A stretch of DNA of 64,000 bases from Atrichornis clamosus. Taxonomy: Eukaryota; Chordata; Aves; Passeriformes; Menuridae. Of the stretch, positions 52,646 to 64,000 are shown piece by piece. Numbering within the stretch: the stretch's first letter is position 1; each line of letters begins with the position of its first letter. The stretch spans positions 248,001 to 312,000 of the forward strand of contig WBMZ01012783.1 in assembly GCA_013400975.1 (NCBI GenBank), written 5' to 3'. A program made the position numbers and the translations under genes. The notes under the pieces are model-generated. The model was not told the DNA's origin, did not search any database, and was given only the letters and a program-made list of their open reading frames with translations.

Positions 52646-55298
52646 TCAGCTGTTTTCCTACTGTGAAGACCAACTTTTAAACGTGTTGCAAAATTAATGT
52701 GTGCATATTTTATAATATTTTTCCTAGAAGTCCTTTTCCCTGGGTATTTTTATGTCCTTTTCCATTAAGAGTCAATTCTTAGGCATCACAGAGTGGTGTT
52801 TTATCAATCATTGTGGCATATCAGAGACTTTTTTCCTAAGGGGATGATAACCTGTTGTAGCGTCCTGCATCTTATTCCCTTCAAAAGGTCTGAACACACT
52901 GGGCCAAGTGTCATTCTATTGCACAAATCTAAACAGGCTTTTTTGCAACTCTGCAGGCTCAGGAAACAGAAACACTGAGTAGATATTCCAAAGGGCAGAA
53001 TTAGAGTTCATCAGACATTTTAAAACTTAGCAATGATTACAGAGGGGAGAAAGTGAAGGTCATTCCCTCTTGGATTTTTTGTGTTTGGGAAGTAATATGG
53101 TCACAACTTTTTAAAATGTCCTTTTCTTTTTGTCTTTGAAAACTTAGATTCTAGCAAGGTACCAAAAATGGAGTCATCTTGAAGTCTCCATTTACTTTTC
53201 ATATTCTTCCAAACTCACAGCACAAATGTGTCTTATTTGCAAACAGAACTCTAAGCAGAGATCATCACTGAAGCAACTGTTTAAATTTATCATTAATACA
53301 TTATTTTTCTTAGCTCCTTATTCATATCAGTTAGATTCCAGAAGCAGTATAAAGCCATTTAATCAACACATTTATATAAAGAAATTGCTAATTTCAATAT
53401 TATTTTGAAGTTACCAGAGAATGAAATGGAAGGAATTGGCTGGCTATTGCATATCTATTTTTAATTAACCCACTGCAGAGGTTATTTAAACTGAGTAAGC
53501 CTTTCTTGTTATATATTGTTGAGCTCAGAGAAACAAGAAGTGCTTTGTGCTCTTTGCTGCCTCTGCAGAATTAGTCCATTAGCAAGCACTATTTCTTCAG
53601 ATTGTGCCAACTTCATTGGTGCAGTTGGTCAAAAGTACCCTTTTACCATATGTCTGTGCTGCTGCTTATGAAGGAAAATATTTTCATATCAGCTCCATTC
53701 AGATTAAAGAAAATAGATTACAAATTAGTATCTATTAGGTAGATAATGTGGGGTTTTTTATGTTAGCTTATTTTTGTCTGGGTAAAAAAATCTGTAAAGT
53801 CCTAGCTTTCAGCTTCTAAGATGCAGTAAGTGACTCCATATTGTAGTAAGTAAAAGCAGGATGCACAATTCAATTTTACTTAAAATATTTATCATATTTC
53901 AAAATAACTTATTTTACAGACCTTAGACATATGCTCTGGATTTTATTCTCCTGGCTGATCTTTCTTCTCAAAGGTTATCTCTGGAATCATCTCAAAACAC
54001 TGTGCTCATGATTGCCTGTTAATTAGTTGTCCAATCTCTTCCTTTCTCCATTCTGTCTTTTAGCAGACTCAGAACTCCCTGAGGATGCACATAACAACAT
54101 CTAGCATAGGGAACATTCATAGAACTTCAACAGTGCCTCTCAAATACCTAATCCCACTTTTACTCTAAGATACATTTTGAAAAATCACCTCAATTTTTCC
54201 ACATGCACACTAGCTCAATTTCTTTCATGCTGCTGCTGAGACACAGACGGCTTTATTTGAACTGTAAACATGAAACACACTGGTATAGGAAATAAAATTA
54301 TGTTGATTGCACATGCTCATCAAGAACTCCCGTAAGAATGCAAGTAAAATTGCTTATATTTGCTTATATTAAAAAAAGATGGTAGCAGGTAAGATTGCCA
54401 CAAAATATTTAGTAACTGACTTTTAAAGGAAATATGATTAAATTCTTAAAATATATTATAAGGGCAGATATAATGATGGGTATCTATAATGATAAGTACC
54501 TCACCATGAAAATCCTAATCTCTAATTATATAATACTTTTAAGTCTCTTAGTTTAGCTGCCTTTTTTTCTTGATTAAATTAATTTCAAGGAAGATGTTAC
54601 AGACATGGTAAAAATAAGAGCACACAGGCAGAATAACCATGAGCTATCCTGGTTTTATTACAACATGGAACCTAGAGGATATCTTGGAGGAAATGTCTAA
54701 GTTGCAGCTATTTTCCCAGCACTATTTATAAGCATCAGTGCCTTTTAATGCTTTTCACTCCTGTGTGTCAGTAGACACTATTAACCTAATGAGAATGGGG
54801 TTTTGGAGGTTTCATTTTTTTTCAGCATACATGATCATACATTTGTTTTCATGTACAACATATTTTTTAAATCTGCAGATAAAGACTAAAAAATGAAAAA
54901 AGGTTTTAAAAGCAAACTAGGTTAGGAGACAATCAAAGAGCAGGTAAGTATGCAAAATTCATAGCTCAAAAAAAATAGAAGCGATTTTGAAGTCAGTCAG
55001 GGGTTTGTTTGTTTTGGAAATGTCTGGAAAAATATATTCTTCCCTTAATCTTATCTTCTGACATAGATGAAGAATTTTGCAGCAGTGAAAATAATAGGGA
55101 ACATAATGACCAGAGACAGATGAAGGAACTCGGTTTGTAAAATCCTTGTTCTACTGTTAAAGACAGCAAAGCTATAGACAATTAAAATGGAATTTCATAA
55201 TTCTCACTATATATTTAACTAGGTTTTGTACGGCAACTGGCACTTATCATAAACACTTGGAACTATTTGCTGTCTCTCTTCATCCACAGCTTCTCAGT
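52646..55298. other. AT-rich DNA, no gene seen
   Basis: No recognised gene or interspersed repeat. A 10-bp perfect tandem duplication lies at 54351. Confidence 0.5.
54351..54370. repeat. 10-bp perfect tandem duplication
   Basis: TGCTTATATT occurs twice in a row, followed by A7. Confidence 0.9.
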
Positions 55299-55473
55299 AT
55301 GCCCAGAGAAGTTGTGCATCACTGGAATTATTCAAGGTCAGGTTGGGCAGGGCTTCGAGCAACCTGGTCTAGTGGAAGATCTCCCTGCCCACGACCAGGG
55401 GGGAGCGTTGGCAGGGGTTTGGACTAGGTGATCTGTGAAAGTCCCTTCCAATCCAAACCATTCCATGCATCTA
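55299..55473 (+). mobile_element. CR1 LINE 3' end, forward orientation
   Basis: From TGCCCAGAGAAGTTGTGCAT the stretch passes through ATTCAAGGTCAGGTTGGGCA, CGAGCAACCTGGTCTAGTGG and a CCCTTCCAATCCAAACCATT signature to a decayed terminal repeat (CCATGCATCTAT). This is the last part of the CR1 ORF2 and its 3' UTR. It is 5'-truncated and non-coding. It faces the CR1 on the other strand that ends at 56447. Confidence 0.92.
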
Positions 55474-56446
55474 TTTATACTTATCTGTGGTTCCTTTTAG
55501 TTATTTTTGGAAAAGATGTATTACACTCATACAGTTCCTAGCCAACAGAAATTATAAACTTCTTGTTTGACGTCCTATTGACATCTCATAGACGTGTCCT
55601 AATTTACAACAGGGGATTCATGTCTGTTATTATAATTTCTGCCAATAATCATAATGCTTGCAAATGGTAAGAGCCCTATAATAGTTGTACGATGAAATTC
55701 CAAAGAAGGCCAAAGAGCAGGAGGATAAAACTCAGCTTTTCTCTTTCTGTATAAGAGAACTGAATTCTGGCTCTGGTTTTATAAATTCGAATATTTCATC
55801 CTGAATTATGGCTCAAGTATTTCACAACGTTACTCTTCCTCCATTTCCAATTCTAAATTTAATGTTGAATAAAGATTATCACTCAGAAATCTATTTATTC
55901 CTTGATGTGGCCAGTAAGGACTTAAAATCCACAGCAAAATTGATTTTGTGTGCTGTTTTCCTAGCCCTGCTGCCACCTCCATATAATTTTATAATTATGG
56001 TGCTCCCTCAACAAACCCTCATCATTCCTTGTTTTTGCTTACACAGATGCTGTGGATGTCTATTTTTATAGTCATTCTTTCTTGGAGATTTGCCCACAAT
56101 TGACAACTTTGGCTGTCTGTTAGTAACTGAAGGCATTTTCCATGTCAAAATCCACATTTCTGAGACCATAATGCATGCCAGTTTGAGAAGGTTTTTAAAG
56201 GATATTTCAGACTGCCTTTATTTGTATATTTGAAATGTCCATTTCTTAATTCCTGAGCATCTATTTCAAGCTAAACCAAAAAAACAATAAGAAGACAAAA
56301 TAAACGGATCTACTTTAACAAATTATGTAAGTTTAAATAAAAATATAAGATTCTCAATTTTGGTCAGTATGTCACCCTTATATACAACTCTAGCTTTAGA
56401 TGTGAGATGTTATTTCTGGCAAAACAACAAATATTTCTCTGCATTT
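55474..56446. other. AT-rich spacer between convergent CR1 3' ends
   Basis: About 1 kb of AT-rich DNA with no recognised gene or repeat. Confidence 0.6.
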
Positions 56447-56975
56447 CACAGAATCACAGAATATGCTGAGTTGGAAGGGACCCGCAAGCATCATCAAGTC
56501 CAGCTCCAGGCCCCACAGAGAACCATCTCCAAGAATCACACCATGTGCCTGAAAGTGTTGTTCAAACAGTTCTTGAACTCTGTCAAACCTGGTGTTGTGA
56601 CCCCTTCCCTGGGTAATCTGGTCCAGTTTCCAACCACCCTCAGGTGAAAATACTTTTCCTGATAGCCAACCTAAACCTACCCTGACACAAATTGAGGCCA
56701 TTGGCTCAAATCCTTTCACAGGTCACCACAGAGAAGAGATCAGTCTCTGGCCCTGCTCTTCCCCTCATGAGGAAGACTGCAACGAGATCTCCCTTCAGTC
56801 TTCTCCAGGTTGAACAGACCAAGTGACCTCAGTCACTCCTCATATGGCTTCCCCTCAAGGCCCTTCACCATCCTTGCAGCCCTTCTTTGGACGCTCTTTA
56901 ATTGCTTAATGTCTCTCTGATATTGCAGTGACCAAAACTGCACACAATATACACGGTGAAGTTTACCACTGTAGA
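56447..56975 (-). mobile_element. CR1 LINE 3' part, reverse orientation
   Basis: The minus-strand 3' end is two copies of the CR1 8-bp terminal repeat (CACAGAATCACAGAAT at 56447-56462), followed by GAGTTGGAAGGGACCC. Beyond are TCATCAAGTCCAGCTCC, a stretch with TGGTCCAGTTTCC, the CTTCAGTCTTCTCCAGGTTG module (near 56792) and GACCAAAACTGCACACAA at about 56929. The same ORF2-terminal ladder is present in the copy at 38581 with almost the same offset (about 480 bp from the end to the ACTG-CACA module), so the copy is nearly collinear. Similarity fades near 56975. 5'-truncated, with multiple frame breaks. Confidence 0.93.
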
Positions 56976-57479
56976 AGAAATTTCTTTTGTAGTAGATATA
57001 TGAGGGGTTGAAGTGAAACTCCATCCAGCTTGCATTGAGAAAAGTTTCCAGAGAATGCAACTTTCTTTTGAGAAAACTTGAAATACCTAGTGTCAGATAA
57101 TCAATGCTACACTGGAAAGAGATTCATCAGGGAGATAACATGGCCTAACAAACTGAAGGCTTTATAAATCAATGCAAGAATCCTGCAGTAGATTTGGTAG
57201 TGCAAAGGGAATTAAGAGTTCACCAAATAATGATGTAAAATACTCTGCATGGGACACACTGGGCCAGCAGTCAGGTACATTGGCTGAACCAGGTGAGCTC
57301 AACAGCATTTTCCTGGAGGGAAGGGAAATGTCAAGTTCAAAGATGAAATGCTGTGCCTGGAGCTCAATGGCTTCACACAAAAGCAGCAAGCATAGAGACA
57401 AACACTTTTGTCTCTCCCAGAAAATGGGAAGATAAGGATGTATATCACCATCTGGAATGGGGAAAAGGGGTATCATCAC
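56976..57479. other. spacer between CR1 and LTR, unassigned
   Basis: Moderately GC-rich DNA with several short open frames on both strands. I recognise no gene and no repeat family, although the position between two elements makes a decayed repeat possible. Confidence 0.4.
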
Positions 57480-58365
57480 TGTGGAAGGCTGACCTTGCTG
57501 AATGCCAGGTGCACACCATGCCATTTTATCACTCCCTCCCATCCACTGAACAGGGGGAGAAAAATATTGCAAAAGTCTTATGAGGGTTCCAGTCAGTTCA
57601 TCACACATCCTCTCTGCCACTCCTTACTCACTGCCTTCCCCTTTTTCAGTGTGAGGTCCCTCCCATGAGAGACAATGCACCATGAACTTCTCCAACATGA
57701 GTTCTTCCCACGGGCTAGTTTTTTGTTAACTTCTCCAGCATGAGTGCCTTCCACAAGGTACAGTCCTCCAGGAACAGACTGCTCCAGAGTGAGTTGCCCA
57801 TGGGGTCACAAGTCCTGCCAGCAAACCTGCTTCAGTGTGACCTCCTCTCTCCATGGGGCCACAGCTCCTGCCAGGAACCTGCTCCAGAGTGGGTTTCCCA
57901 CAGGGTCACAGCCTCCTTTCAGCATCCACCTGATCCAGCATGGGATCTTCCACGAGATGCAGGTAGATCCTTGCTCCACCATGGACCTTCATGGACTGCA
58001 GGGTCACAGTTGCCTCACCATGGTCTGCACCACAGACTGCAGGGGAATCTCTCCTTTCATGCCTGGAGACCTCCGCCCCCGCTTTCTACTCCGACCCGTT
58101 CACCTGCAGGGCTTTTTCTCTCACATTCTCACTCGTCTTTCCTGGATACTCTTGTCCTGCAGGTTTTTTCACTTCTTAATTATGCTTATCCCAGAGGCTC
58201 TATCACTGTCACAAATGGGCTTAGCCTTGGTCAGCAACAGGTCCATCTTGGAACCAACTGGCATTGGACAACCTATTGGACAAGTGGGAACCTTCTGGCA
58301 TCTTCTCACAAAAGTAACCCCTGTAGCCTCCCACAAAACCTTGCTTCACGAACCAAATAGATTCA
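57480..58365 (-). mobile_element. B-type avian ERV LTR, reverse orientation, long copy
   Basis: On the minus strand the LTR begins at about 58365 (TGAATCTATTTGG, a decayed form of the TGTATTGG start seen at 6336) and ends near 57480 at CAGCAAGGTCAGCCTTCCAC. Between lie the GCCAATGCCAG / AGACCTG modules, a TATA-like stretch, and an array of imperfect 30-45 bp modules (57650-58050) built around CTCCAGAGTG and CATGGGGTCACA on the plus strand. The 3' end resembles the end of the A-type LTR at 1674. This is the most complete B copy in the window (about 886 bp), but it has internal deletions. Two long overlapping plus-strand frames here (about 205 codons each) are GC-rich by-products of this repeat and are not called genes. 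Confidence 0.85.
57650..58050. repeat. imperfect modular repeats inside the B-type LTR
   Basis: Short units recur with variation: CTTCTCCAACATGAG and CTTCTCCAGCATGAG, CTGCTCCAGAGTGAG and CTGCTCCAGAGTGGG, TGGGGTCACAAGTCCTGCCA and GGGGCCACAGCTCCTGCCA. Spacing is about 30-50 bp. They lie in the U3-R part of the LTR and are typical of this LTR type. Confidence 0.8.
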
Positions 58366-61300
58366 TCTAGCTTGCGACTACATCCAAATATAAATAAACA
58401 ATTGGGAAGTGTGAAAAGCAAGAACTTTGCTGCTGCTTATACAGCCATGCAGTAGGATATACACTCAAGTTAACATCTAAATCTAAGCTACTCTGAATCT
58501 GATTTTCCATTCTCAGAATTGAATTCTATAATTGAAATAAGTAGATAGTTTCTTTTAAAGTATTCATTGTTGTCACACAGTTCTGCTTATCATAAGAGCA
58601 GTAATTGCTTGACATAGGATAAAGCTCTATGTCTCCCTCGTGTGTAGATAATAAATACTAAACTGCTCCACTAAGACTTTACACTTCATCTCAGCTACTC
58701 TGCTCAGTTTAGAAAGTATAACAAAACACCCATTACACATCTATATCATTATACAGGACATAAAAAAGTTTCCTATTACCTGGTAATGTATTTAAGATCT
58801 CTCTTGTGCAAGCTAGTGTCTCCTGTACTAGACTTCTTCAAGAGAAACTTTTAGAAGAAATTATCTAAAATGTACTACATTTCATACATCTGATACCACA
58901 GATAGATTAAAACCTAGGTAAATAGGTGGAGAAAGGGAGAGAAAGGAGGAAAGCTTTACTGATACATATTCTTAAATTTAGAAGGTGCAACAGAGAAGGC
59001 CAAGGACAGAGAAAACAATCTTGAGAAGACAGATTCTAAAACCTCCTCCATCGTATCATTTCTGTGTAATTTTGGGCAAGTTCCATATATTCTCCATACC
59101 TCCAATTCCCAAGTGCAATAGCATAGCAATTCTTGCAGCATGTTGTTCAGAAATTGAGGAAAAAGTATGAATACAAATAAGCCAGATAGGCAGATTTGCA
59201 AGGATGGATAGAGATTTAGCCTGAATGAGTTTAACGATGTATTACTTTTACAGGTGTTTGTAAATCAAATTAGCCTAAACTAAATCAGAACCTGTAGGAA
59301 TTAGAAGAGGTCTGTCATTAATAACTATAATTTTAATATATCCAAGAGAGCTTGAACTCTCAGACTATGAGTTAGAGACATTATATGAAATATCTGAATC
59401 CATCTGCAAGTAATTTCAGGTGAGACAGAAGGATGAAGAGGAAAAACATAATCATTTTTTAAATCATAGTTGCAGCTTTATTATAAGGCTAATATTTAAT
59501 ATGGACTTAAAATACCATTGAGAATATGGAAACGTCTACTTTGTATGCATTCAGAAGAGAGAATTTGGTTTAACAACCGTAATTACTCATGATGAATCTT
59601 TCTCCTTCTCATGTTACTGTAATTTCTTCAGAGGATTATAATGTACCTGTTGGCCTTTCCCTATGCAATAAACCTTTTCTGAGGAAACCTGTAGTTACAG
59701 TGGATTGATAATACTAAAATAACTTTGTTATCTAGCCCCTTTGGCCTCATTAAACTATCTAAAGTATCTGGATTTATCTCTTAGTAAAATAAAGACTGTG
59801 GCATTCCCTGGAATTTGTTCCCTACAGCAAACTCTTGTCTGTATCTCAAGTCATTTCCCCTCTCACCCTTCCTTGACTTGGGGGTTAGTTTTCCAGCAGA
59901 TTCAGCTGAGAAACTATGAGACATTTTTTTTTAATACAACAGTCTGTATTGAGACATAGATCACAGGTGTAGTTCAATCCTTGTGCAAAAGAAGATTCAA
60001 AACTTATGTTTTCAGCGCTTGCAACTTTGTCACTATGAAACAGATGATATTAAATATTTCTAGAAGAGTAAATATTTTATGAGAAGATAGAAAGAAAGGT
60101 AAAGGATGTTAGATCTAAAATTTTCTTCAACATACAGGCTATCTTCTAACATCAAGGACATTTTTAAACTATGGAAAAATTATTTCTTCTCATATTTAAA
60201 AACATTAAAGGAAGCTGATTCTAAATATATGACAAAATTAACCTCAATACTTAAAAATTCCAGTGCAAATGGAGCCACTGCTCTCATCTTGCAAATTAAG
60301 GTACCCTAAGAACACTGCATAATAAAAAGTTTTAATATGCATCAACTTTTGAACAACTATTTTTATTACTGATTATATTTTTTAATCCTGTTCCTGAATT
60401 ATTTGACAATTCAGTTTAAATGAAAGGAAAAATCCCTATGCAAAGAACTTGTTCCATCAAAGACATACATAACTAGTCTCTCAGCAAAAGTATACTTTCA
60501 CATTCTTGGTATTAAATGTAAGCTTTTATTTTAATGTAAACTAAATTTGGTTTTAGTACATCATAGAAGTAACTGGCACATATTTTTAGAGTACTAATTA
60601 AATGCATGGATGTCTTTTATTGAGTCTGATTCTATGGAGAAATTACATAACAGATTCAAAAATAATCAACAATATTATAATTATAAATTAAGTTCTGCAG
60701 GGATTGCAGCTGGGTTATTTGGTGCATATAGTGTGCAAAGACCACCTGGCAAGAACTGAAGCACATATTTTAAAATATCTAACACACTTCAGAATTAGTG
60801 GCACCGTGTTCCCCTGGGTTTTCTCTCTATAATTTCCATGTTTATACATAAATTGTCAGGGTAGGAGCCTTTGAGTTCACTAAGATGAAGCTTACTGTAC
60901 TGAAAAATGAGTATGTTCATTACTTTTATGTCAAAACTTTGCTTAAATACACATCATGAGGAAATAGCCTCAGATTAAAGAAATTCTGCCTATCTCAGGG
61001 ATATCAGGAAGACTGCTTCAGCCTAAAGGTTAAAAGCCAGTGACTCTAAAGAGTAACTTCTTCAAGTTCAAGCTCATGAACGATTATTTTTTTTCTGGAT
61101 TATCTTCATCTCAGCTGATTTTCAGATGTCCCATTGTTCCCCATACATTGTTCCAGTGTCAACACTCTTGTAAAATGAGACAGGTCTTCTGTAATACCCA
61201 AATCAAAGCTTTTTAGTCATCTCCACTTCTTTCTTAAGTGGACCTCAACTAGTCTCTTCTTCACTGGTCTGCACCTAGGTTTTCTTTTTTCACTTGATTT

Positions 61301-61756
61301 TAAGTAAAACTCAGGCATCTTAGCACACATTGCTTACCTCCTCCTGAATCTCTGAAGTCTTGTGCAGTGTTATCTGGCTCTGCTTATCCCGCACCCTGCT
61401 TTCAAATCATCTCATAAAAGAGTGCAATGGAGAGCCTAATGGAAAAGGCTAAAAGATAATTAGCTCCGTCTCTAACACATTTTGATATAAAGAGCCTATA
61501 GAGGATACCCAATTCATGAGTAGCTACATGAGATCAAGTGATCTCAAGATTTCAAGCTGTGGAATAGCACAAATGTCAGATCTCCAACTGTTGTCACAAA
61601 GCAACCTCATGGACAGATTTTACAGTTTCTAACATTGGGCCAAGGTAGAAAGCAACTCGAGAGCCTACTTTTCCATTTAAATGTGTGCAAATATCAATAA
61701 CATTCTTGGTATCCTCACAAGTCCATCCAGTTCTTTAAAGATGATTTCGCACTTCA
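58366..61756. other. AT-rich DNA, no gene seen
   Basis: About 3.4 kb without a recognised gene or interspersed repeat. Confidence 0.55.
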
Positions 61757-61928
61757 AGTTGCCCAGGGAAGTGGAGGAGTCATTGTCTCTGGGAGTGTTC
61801 AAGAGGTGTCTGGATGTGGCACTTGGGGGTATGGTTTAGAGATAATTATGGCAGCGCTGTGTTGATGCTTGGACTAGACAATCTTGAAAATCTCTTCCAA
61901 CATTCAAGATTCTGTGATTCTGTGATTC
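61757..61928 (+). mobile_element. CR1 LINE 3' end with terminal 8-bp repeats
   Basis: From AGTTGCCCAGGGAAGTGGAG it passes through GTGTTCAAGAGGTGTCTGGA, GATGTGGCACTTGGGGG, TTGGACTAGACAATCTTG and CTCTTCCAACATTC to the terminal array: two copies of ATTCTGTG at 61909-61924, then ATTC. This is the canonical end of an avian CR1. About 170 bp remain, so the copy is strongly 5'-truncated. Confidence 0.95.
61909..61924 (+). repeat. CR1 terminal repeat (ATTCTGTG)2
   Basis: Two perfect 8-bp units followed by a half unit. The 8-bp repeat is the 3' hallmark of CR1, which ends in this microsatellite rather than poly(A). Confidence 0.95.
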
Positions 61929-63689
61929 AATGCTAAGTATCTGAATAGAACACAAGGAAATCAAAGCAAACGCTTTACAGAAATGCACCCCGCTAGGTTT
62001 TGCACTAAAGTAATTTGTTCCACTGCAAAGGAAACTACTTTTGTAGTTTCCAGGATATAAAAATCAAGAATGGTGTTCCCTTAGGAGAGATGGTGAAAAT
62101 AACAATTCATTTAGAAAGAAAGTTAAAGCAACAATAATAAAAAAGAACAAAACCATTTTTGCTGCTATATTTAAAAAAAAAAAAAAAAAGAAAGCTTAAT
62201 AACCTAATTTTACGACTTAGACAACTACATTAGTATTTTAATTCTGTAATGAGAGATATACTCACAATGGGGCCTAAATTACATGTATCATTTTCTCTTA
62301 ATTCCCTTTCATTTTACCCTACACTTTAGAGAGAGCTGAAGGGTATTACAGAATTTCGGGGAACTGGAGATAATTCAACAAATAGCAGTAAATCGGATTT
62401 TTACCTCTAAAAAGCTGAGCTTAATCCAGCTTCATAACAATTACTGTAAAATACTAGATGTCACGTAAGAAAATATATCTGTCCAGTCCCTCAGATAAAC
62501 CATTTTTAAAAGTGAACAGCCTAGATGTCAAGCATAACAGGAAAATCAGTGACTTAACTGGCTTGTCAAGTGAACAATATCTTCAGCATTGTGGTTTACA
62601 CACACAGCTAGTCAGCAGGAAAAAGCTTGCACTATAATAAGTGCTGTTTGCACTCTGCAGAATCACAGAAGCTTTAGCCTCAAGTAGTGTCTACTTTCAT
62701 TTCTGCAAATGCTAAGCTGTTGAAAAGGTAGACAATAAGAGTGGAAAAGAAAAGAAAATTGCTCTTCTTTTTCTACTTTTAATATTTGTGCCTAGAGTCA
62801 GAGTGAAGGTCAGTGTACTATCAGGAGAGATTTTGTTTGAGGAATCCAGACACACTACAGTCTGGGAATGAAAACAAATCCAAATGTTTGGGTGACAAAG
62901 TGCATGGGGTAAAAGCACTGCATTATTCTCAACAGTATGGTCAACTTACTTTTAAAAAAACATGCAGTAAAGAATGATGTTTCATTTCCACAGAAAAGAA
63001 CACAAATACCAAACTATACAACTGGTAAAGCAACTAAAGGAAAAAAGTGATGACAAACATCAGTACAGAATTTTTCTCCGTGAGTAATGCTAAATCACCC
63101 ACATATTGAATACTGAATTTAAAAACATTGCTTGAGATGCATCAGTGGTGGTTTTACAGGGAATGTACCACACTTATTCAACAGGTGAAATGTCTGATTA
63201 CCATTTAGACATTACTACAGGTGGGTTTTTAACTCTACTGCTCCATTTGGGAGTATAGGAGTACCTGGCTTCATTAATACTGAGAAAACCACTACATGGG
63301 TGGGTTCAGTAAAAATAAGGAAGTACTAGAAACCTACTGCCATTTTTTCTCCATTGTCTCCTTTCTCCTTTTATGAATACCATAAAAATCTAGATGAGCT
63401 AGAAAAATGAAATTCTACCATTAGTCAAAACAAAATTTTTTGGAGTTAGAAAAGTTAGGAATGGTAGCCCAAATTTTCTTTTTAAATTACATTTCAGGTC
63501 ATTACATTCTATTTAAGTTCCTGTAGTAGTTTCAGTTAGGTAAGCTATTCCTGGTTTTTCATTCTAAGGCAGAGCTCATAGCAGTGACCACAGATTAAGT
63601 CAAACATACATACAGAAGCCATTGTTTCAGTGACCTGTAAATAAAATAGGCATGTTGATTTTATTTGGGCAATCATATTCAAAAGTTGA
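61929..63689. other. AT-rich DNA with A17 run, no gene seen
   Basis: No recognised gene. An A17 homopolymer at 62173-62189 is the longest A run in the window. No retrotransposed gene body is recognised immediately upstream. Confidence 0.55.
62173..62189 (+). repeat. A17 homopolymer
   Basis: Seventeen consecutive A. Could be a retroposition tail or slippage; there is no identified parent element. Confidence 0.9.
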
Positions 63690-64000
63690 AATTCACAGGA
63701 GCTGGTTTACCTTAGGCAGCAAGGAGCTGCAGGAGTGTCTGTGTGAGAAGAAAATGGGGGTTGCCCTGTGCCAGACACTGCCAGTTCCACAAAAAAACCC
63801 ACTGCCGGACACAGCCAAGGCCATTGATGAAGCTGGTGGCACCTCTGGGAAAACACATTTAAGATAAAAAAAAATTGTCAGAGAGCAGAGAGAAGAGTGA
63901 AGGGGGAAAAACAAGAGAAACAACCCTGAAAACACCAACAGTGGGGAAGAAGGGGAAGAAGGTACCCCAGACATCAGAGACGTTTACATGCAGCCCATGG
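63690..64000 (+). mobile_element. B-type avian ERV LTR, 5' part, cut by window end
   Basis: Readable modules in order are CAGCAAGGAGCTGCAGGAGT, GGACACAGCCAAGGCC near 63804, TGGCACCTCTGGG near 63836, a TATA-like ACACATTTAAG near 63853, a stretch that includes AGAGAAACAACCC near 63913, and GAAGGGGAAGAAGG before the last bases GCAGCCCATGG. The order matches the copies at 6336-6625 and, reversed, 57480-58365. The very start is worn, so the left boundary is approximate (63650-63700). The rest of the LTR, and possibly a provirus, lies beyond the window. Confidence 0.75.
63853..63863 (+). promoter_or_regulatory. TATA-like element in the B-type LTR
   Basis: ACACATTTAAG lies where the family has its putative TATA region, upstream of AGAGAAACAACC. 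Activity is not shown. Confidence 0.3.

Noticed and set aside
57740..58370. Two overlapping plus-strand open frames of about 206-208 codons
   Set aside because: They lie antisense inside a B-type LTR, are GC-rich with repeated Pro/Ser/His codons from its modular repeats, and show no protein family.
1..64000. CRISPR arrays, bacterial operons, rRNA or tRNA genes, phage-type systems
   Set aside because: No regularly spaced repeats, no clustered overlapping frames with ribosome-binding sites, and no tRNA or rRNA core sequences were seen; the window is vertebrate DNA.

Overview
This window looks like a piece of a bird chromosome. It is AT-rich with isolated GC-rich islands. The islands and most recognisable repeats are CR1-type LINE fragments and long terminal repeats (LTRs) of endogenous retroviruses, the typical interspersed repeats of bird genomes. 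CR1 3' ends carry the diagnostic 8-bp repeat (ATTCTGTG or its complement). The LTR types resemble families I know from neoavian genomes, but species and locus cannot be named from the sequence alone. I found no convincing protein-coding exon, no rRNA, tRNA or other structured RNA gene, no CRISPR array and no bacterial-type operon. The best reading is an intergenic region or the inside of a very large intron.

Layout. 1-1085 is unremarkable. 1086-1457 is a candidate solo LTR (+). 1674-2237 is an LTR of a type I call A (-). 6336-6625 is the 5' part of an LTR type I call B (+). 8540-8815 is a CR1 endonuclease relic (+). 10508-11660 is an old, broken CR1 (-). 11661-22839 is single-copy-looking DNA with a 45-bp tandem duplication at 18372. 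22840-23008 is a CR1-like reverse-transcriptase relic (+). 31238-31786 is a near-complete A-type LTR (+) with a candidate target-site duplication. 38581-39260 is CR1 (-), followed by a CR1 3' tail (+) at 39430-39562. 45090-45409 is a GC-rich candidate LTR (+) next to an unexplained GC-rich block (45410-45620). 51394-52645 holds a cluster of minus-strand open frames that I cannot identify. 55299-55473 (+) and 56447-56975 (-) are CR1 3' parts facing each other. 57480-58365 is a long B-type LTR (-). 61757-61928 is a CR1 3' end (+). 63690-64000 is another B-type LTR (+) cut by the window edge.

The elements do not work together as a gene system; the window records repeated retroelement insertion and decay. 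Its more interesting points are three B-type LTR copies in 64 kb, a terminal module shared by A- and B-type LTRs, an LTR with a plausible target-site duplication, LINE relics in which degraded catalytic motifs are still readable, and the open-frame cluster near 52 kb. A rough estimate assuming independent bases at about 37% GC predicts around twenty open frames of 85 codons or more by chance in 64 kb, and one or two of about 120 codons, so open-frame length alone is not evidence of a gene here.
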